This document shows, in pieces, positions 62,639 through 64,000 of a stretch of 64,000 nt of DNA (positions are counted from its first letter, which is position 1; each line of letters begins with the position of its first letter). The stretch spans positions 124,001-188,000 of the forward strand of contig NZ_JACVQA010000008.1 in assembly GCF_018881595.1 (NCBI RefSeq). Direction: 5' to 3'. The notes beneath the pieces were generated by a model. It saw nothing but the letters and a program-made list of their open reading frames with translations, searched no databases and was not told the DNA's origin. Position numbers and translations under genes: made by a program. The stretch comes from Polynucleobacter sp. UK-Gri1-W3 (GTDB taxonomy: Bacteria > Pseudomonadota > Gammaproteobacteria > Burkholderiales > Burkholderiaceae).

Positions 62639-62653
62639 TCTATTGATTGATTT

Positions 62654-63292
62654 ATGACTAACCTTAATCTGACTCCATCGTATCAAGGCAGCATGCTGAT
62701 GATTGTTGCGCCTTCAGGTGCAGGCAAATCTTCATTAGTGAATGCCTTGCTAAAAGAAGATGCTGGACTTAAATTATCTTTATCAACAACTACTCGTACG
62801 CCAAGACCCGGTGAAGTCGATGGCAAGGATTATCGATTTCTGGCTAAAGAGGATTTTCTGCAAGAGCGTGACAAGGGTCATTTTTTAGAATGGGCAGAAG
62901 TTCACGGGCATTTTTATGGCACTTCAAAACTATGGATTGAATCTCAAATGCAGGCGGGTAGCGATGTCATGTTGGAGATTGATTGGCAGGGAGCTCAACA
63001 AATTCGGAAGCTAATTCCCTCAGTCCAGTGGATCTTCATCTTCCCGCCCTCAATAGAGGCTTTGGAAGAGCGTCTACGTAAGCGTGGTCAAGATGATGAG
63101 GCAACTATCCAGCGCCGCCTAGCAGCCGCTCACGTAGAGCTTCAGCATGCTCCTGAGGCAGATTACATCGTGGTAAACGATTCTTTTGGTCAGGCATTGG
63201 TCGATTTAAAGCATATTTTGGCTTCAAGCCGCCTACGTTCCGGTCCCAGCATGGCCAGAAATCCAGCTCTTTTAAAGCGCCTTGGGGTCTAA
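62654..63292 (+). CDS. gmk: Guanylate kinase
   Basis: Phosphorylates GMP to GDP. The 212-aa protein has the P-loop [14 protein letters not shown] near residue 20, the GMP-binding region [19 protein letters not shown], and [13 protein letters not shown] and [15 protein letters not shown]. The yicC-gmk-rpoZ-spoT order is common in this group. It supplies GDP/GTP for (p)ppGpp synthesis by the neighbouring enzyme. Confidence 0.96.
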   Translation: MTNLNLTPSYQGSMLMIVAPSGAGKSSLVNALLKEDAGLKLSLSTTTRTPRPGEVDGKDYRFLAKEDFLQERDKGHFLEWAEVHGHFYGTSKLWIESQMQAGSDVMLEIDWQGAQQIRKLIPSVQWIFIFPPSIEALEERLRKRGQDDEATIQRRLAAAHVELQHAPEADYIVVNDSFGQALVDLKHILASSRLRSGPSMARNPALLKRLGV

Positions 63293-63336
63293 TCAGTTAT
63301 CCTATAGGTATTGAAGCTAAATTAAGTGAGTCCAGC

Positions 63337-63540
63337 ATGGCACGTATTACTGTAGAAGATTGCCTTAAAACTATCCCCAATCGTTTTGAATTGGTTTTGG
63401 CCGCGACTTATCGCGCTCGCCAATTGGTACAAGGTCACTCCCCACGTGTTGAGTCCAGAGATAAAGCTACTGTAGTTGCTTTGCGCGAAGTAGCCGCTGG
63501 TGTGACTGACCGTGACATGTTGACCAAAGTACCTCTGTAA
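63337..63540 (+). CDS. rpoZ: RNA polymerase omega subunit RpoZ
   Basis: A 67-aa subunit that helps assemble RNA polymerase and takes part in ppGpp binding. [20 protein letters not shown], then [10 protein letters not shown] and [13 protein letters not shown] are textbook omega segments. It is 44 bp after gmk and 15 bp before the spoT/relA gene. Confidence 0.96.
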   Translation: MARITVEDCLKTIPNRFELVLAATYRARQLVQGHSPRVESRDKATVVALREVAAGVTDRDMLTKVPL

Positions 63541-63555
63541 TTAAGGAGTTCCGGT

Positions 63556-64000
63556 GTGGAGCTTCCTTTAGGATTGGTCAAAACATCGGAAAAAGTAGGA
63601 AGCATCTTGCCTAAAGATGCTTCGCTTGGCTCAGCTCAAGCACAGTTGTTAGATGAAGAATCTGACACCCCAATTCAAAGCGGTAAAAAATCAATTATTG
63701 CCAGTTTGTTGGCTCAATCGAGCCGTCATTTATTTGGCCCAACTTCTGCACCCAGTCTTCCACTAAAGCATCAGGTGGTTTCGATAGAGGGCTTGCTTGC
63801 AAAACTCTCTTACCTCAAGCCTGAAGAGATTGTGCAAATCAAAAAGGCATTTCAGTTTTCTGATGCCGCCCATTTAGGGCAATACCGTCATAGCGGCGAA
63901 CCATACATTACCCACCCAGTTGCTGTAGCAGAGCTTTGTGCGACGTGGCGTTTAGATGCGCCATCCATCATGGCCGCCTTAATGCATGATGTGATTGAAG
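63556..64000 (+). CDS. spoT: Bifunctional (p)ppGpp synthetase/hydrolase SpoT/RelA, N-terminal part (runs off the window)
   Basis: The last gene starts at a GTG (63556) 7 bp after AAGGAG and is open to the window end (148 codons). A variable N-terminus is followed by LSYLKPEEIVQIKKAFQFSD, then YRHSGEPYITHPVAVAELC and ALMHDVIE, the start of the HD hydrolase domain with its histidine and HD metal ligands. The rpoZ neighbour supports SpoT. The synthetase and TGS domains lie outside, so synthetase activity cannot be judged. Confidence 0.9.
   Translation, partial: MELPLGLVKTSEKVGSILPKDASLGSAQAQLLDEESDTPIQSGKKSIIASLLAQSSRHLFGPTSAPSLPLKHQVVSIEGLLAKLSYLKPEEIVQIKKAFQFSDAAHLGQYRHSGEPYITHPVAVAELCATWRLDAPSIMAALMHDVIE

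Noticed and set aside
1..64000. CRISPR arrays, prophages and insertion sequences
   Set aside because: No repeat-spacer arrays, phage structural genes or transposase genes were seen on either strand.

Overview
The window looks like a chromosomal segment of a small-genome betaproteobacterium of the Burkholderiales, most probably Polynucleobacter or a close relative. That is an inference from the protein families and gene order: a class I fumarase, a fused NuoE/NuoF formate dehydrogenase subunit, soxXYZA, a Bug-type solute receptor, hemW-rdgB-rph / yicC-gmk-rpoZ-spoT, and moderate GC content. No database search was possible. Coding density is high, and most of the window is ordinary metabolism.

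Region by region. 1-3628: the end of a branched-chain amino acid (liv) ABC transporter operon, with an M20 metallohydrolase as its last gene. 3629-8487: an apparently single transcription unit with a two-subunit molybdenum hydroxylase (IorA/IorB type) followed tightly by soxX, soxY, soxZ and soxA; soxB and soxCD are absent here. 8506-13468: purU, two small envelope proteins, a penicillin-acylase-family hydrolase, tRNA-Leu(UAA) and a secreted protein of unknown function. 13498-17691 (minus strand): exbD, exbB, tonB, murI and class I fumarase. 17878-20412: acs, tRNA-Ser(GGA) and a YciI protein. 20442-22154: a TumE/TumA-like toxin-antitoxin pair behind two copies of a 10-bp palindrome, a DUF1080 protein and a small lipoprotein. 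22155-27123: a structured leader and an NAD-linked formate dehydrogenase (beta and alpha). 27132-34287: NAD biosynthesis (nadB, then nadC and nadA on the other strand), interrupted by MazEF, a frameshifted TAXI-type binding protein gene, a truncated antitoxin ending in a long hairpin, and an intact HigBA-like pair. 34457-37113: a graveyard holding a nonsense-mutated and truncated two-partner-secretion transporter, the tail of its exoprotein, one unknown gene, and a decayed ccdAB pair. 37141-41304: phosphomannomutase/phosphoglucomutase, pgi and an LhgO-like oxidase. 41301-42244: a Phd/VapC pair and tRNA-Ser(UGA). 42268-52176 (minus strand): a lipoprotein and a four-gene MdtABC-type RND efflux operon with its outer membrane channel. 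52177-52665: no intact assignable gene, but a displaced C-terminal fragment of a hemW homologue. 52666-57994: a duplicated-domain periplasmic protein, an outer membrane protein, an orphan histidine kinase and an alkylsulfatase. 58064-64000: a Bug receptor, hemW, rdgB and rph, then divergently yicC, gmk, rpoZ and the start of spoT/relA.

The most distinctive property is the concentration of toxin-antitoxin loci between 20.4 and 42.0 kb: four apparently intact pairs and two decayed ones, interleaved with other pseudogenes and with candidate operator palindromes still visible. This stretch appears to be a turnover zone rather than one coherent new system. The other points worth attention are the molybdenum hydroxylase joined to soxXYZA with an unusual SoxY C-terminus, the hairpin-rich leader of the formate dehydrogenase operon, and the hemW tail remnant.
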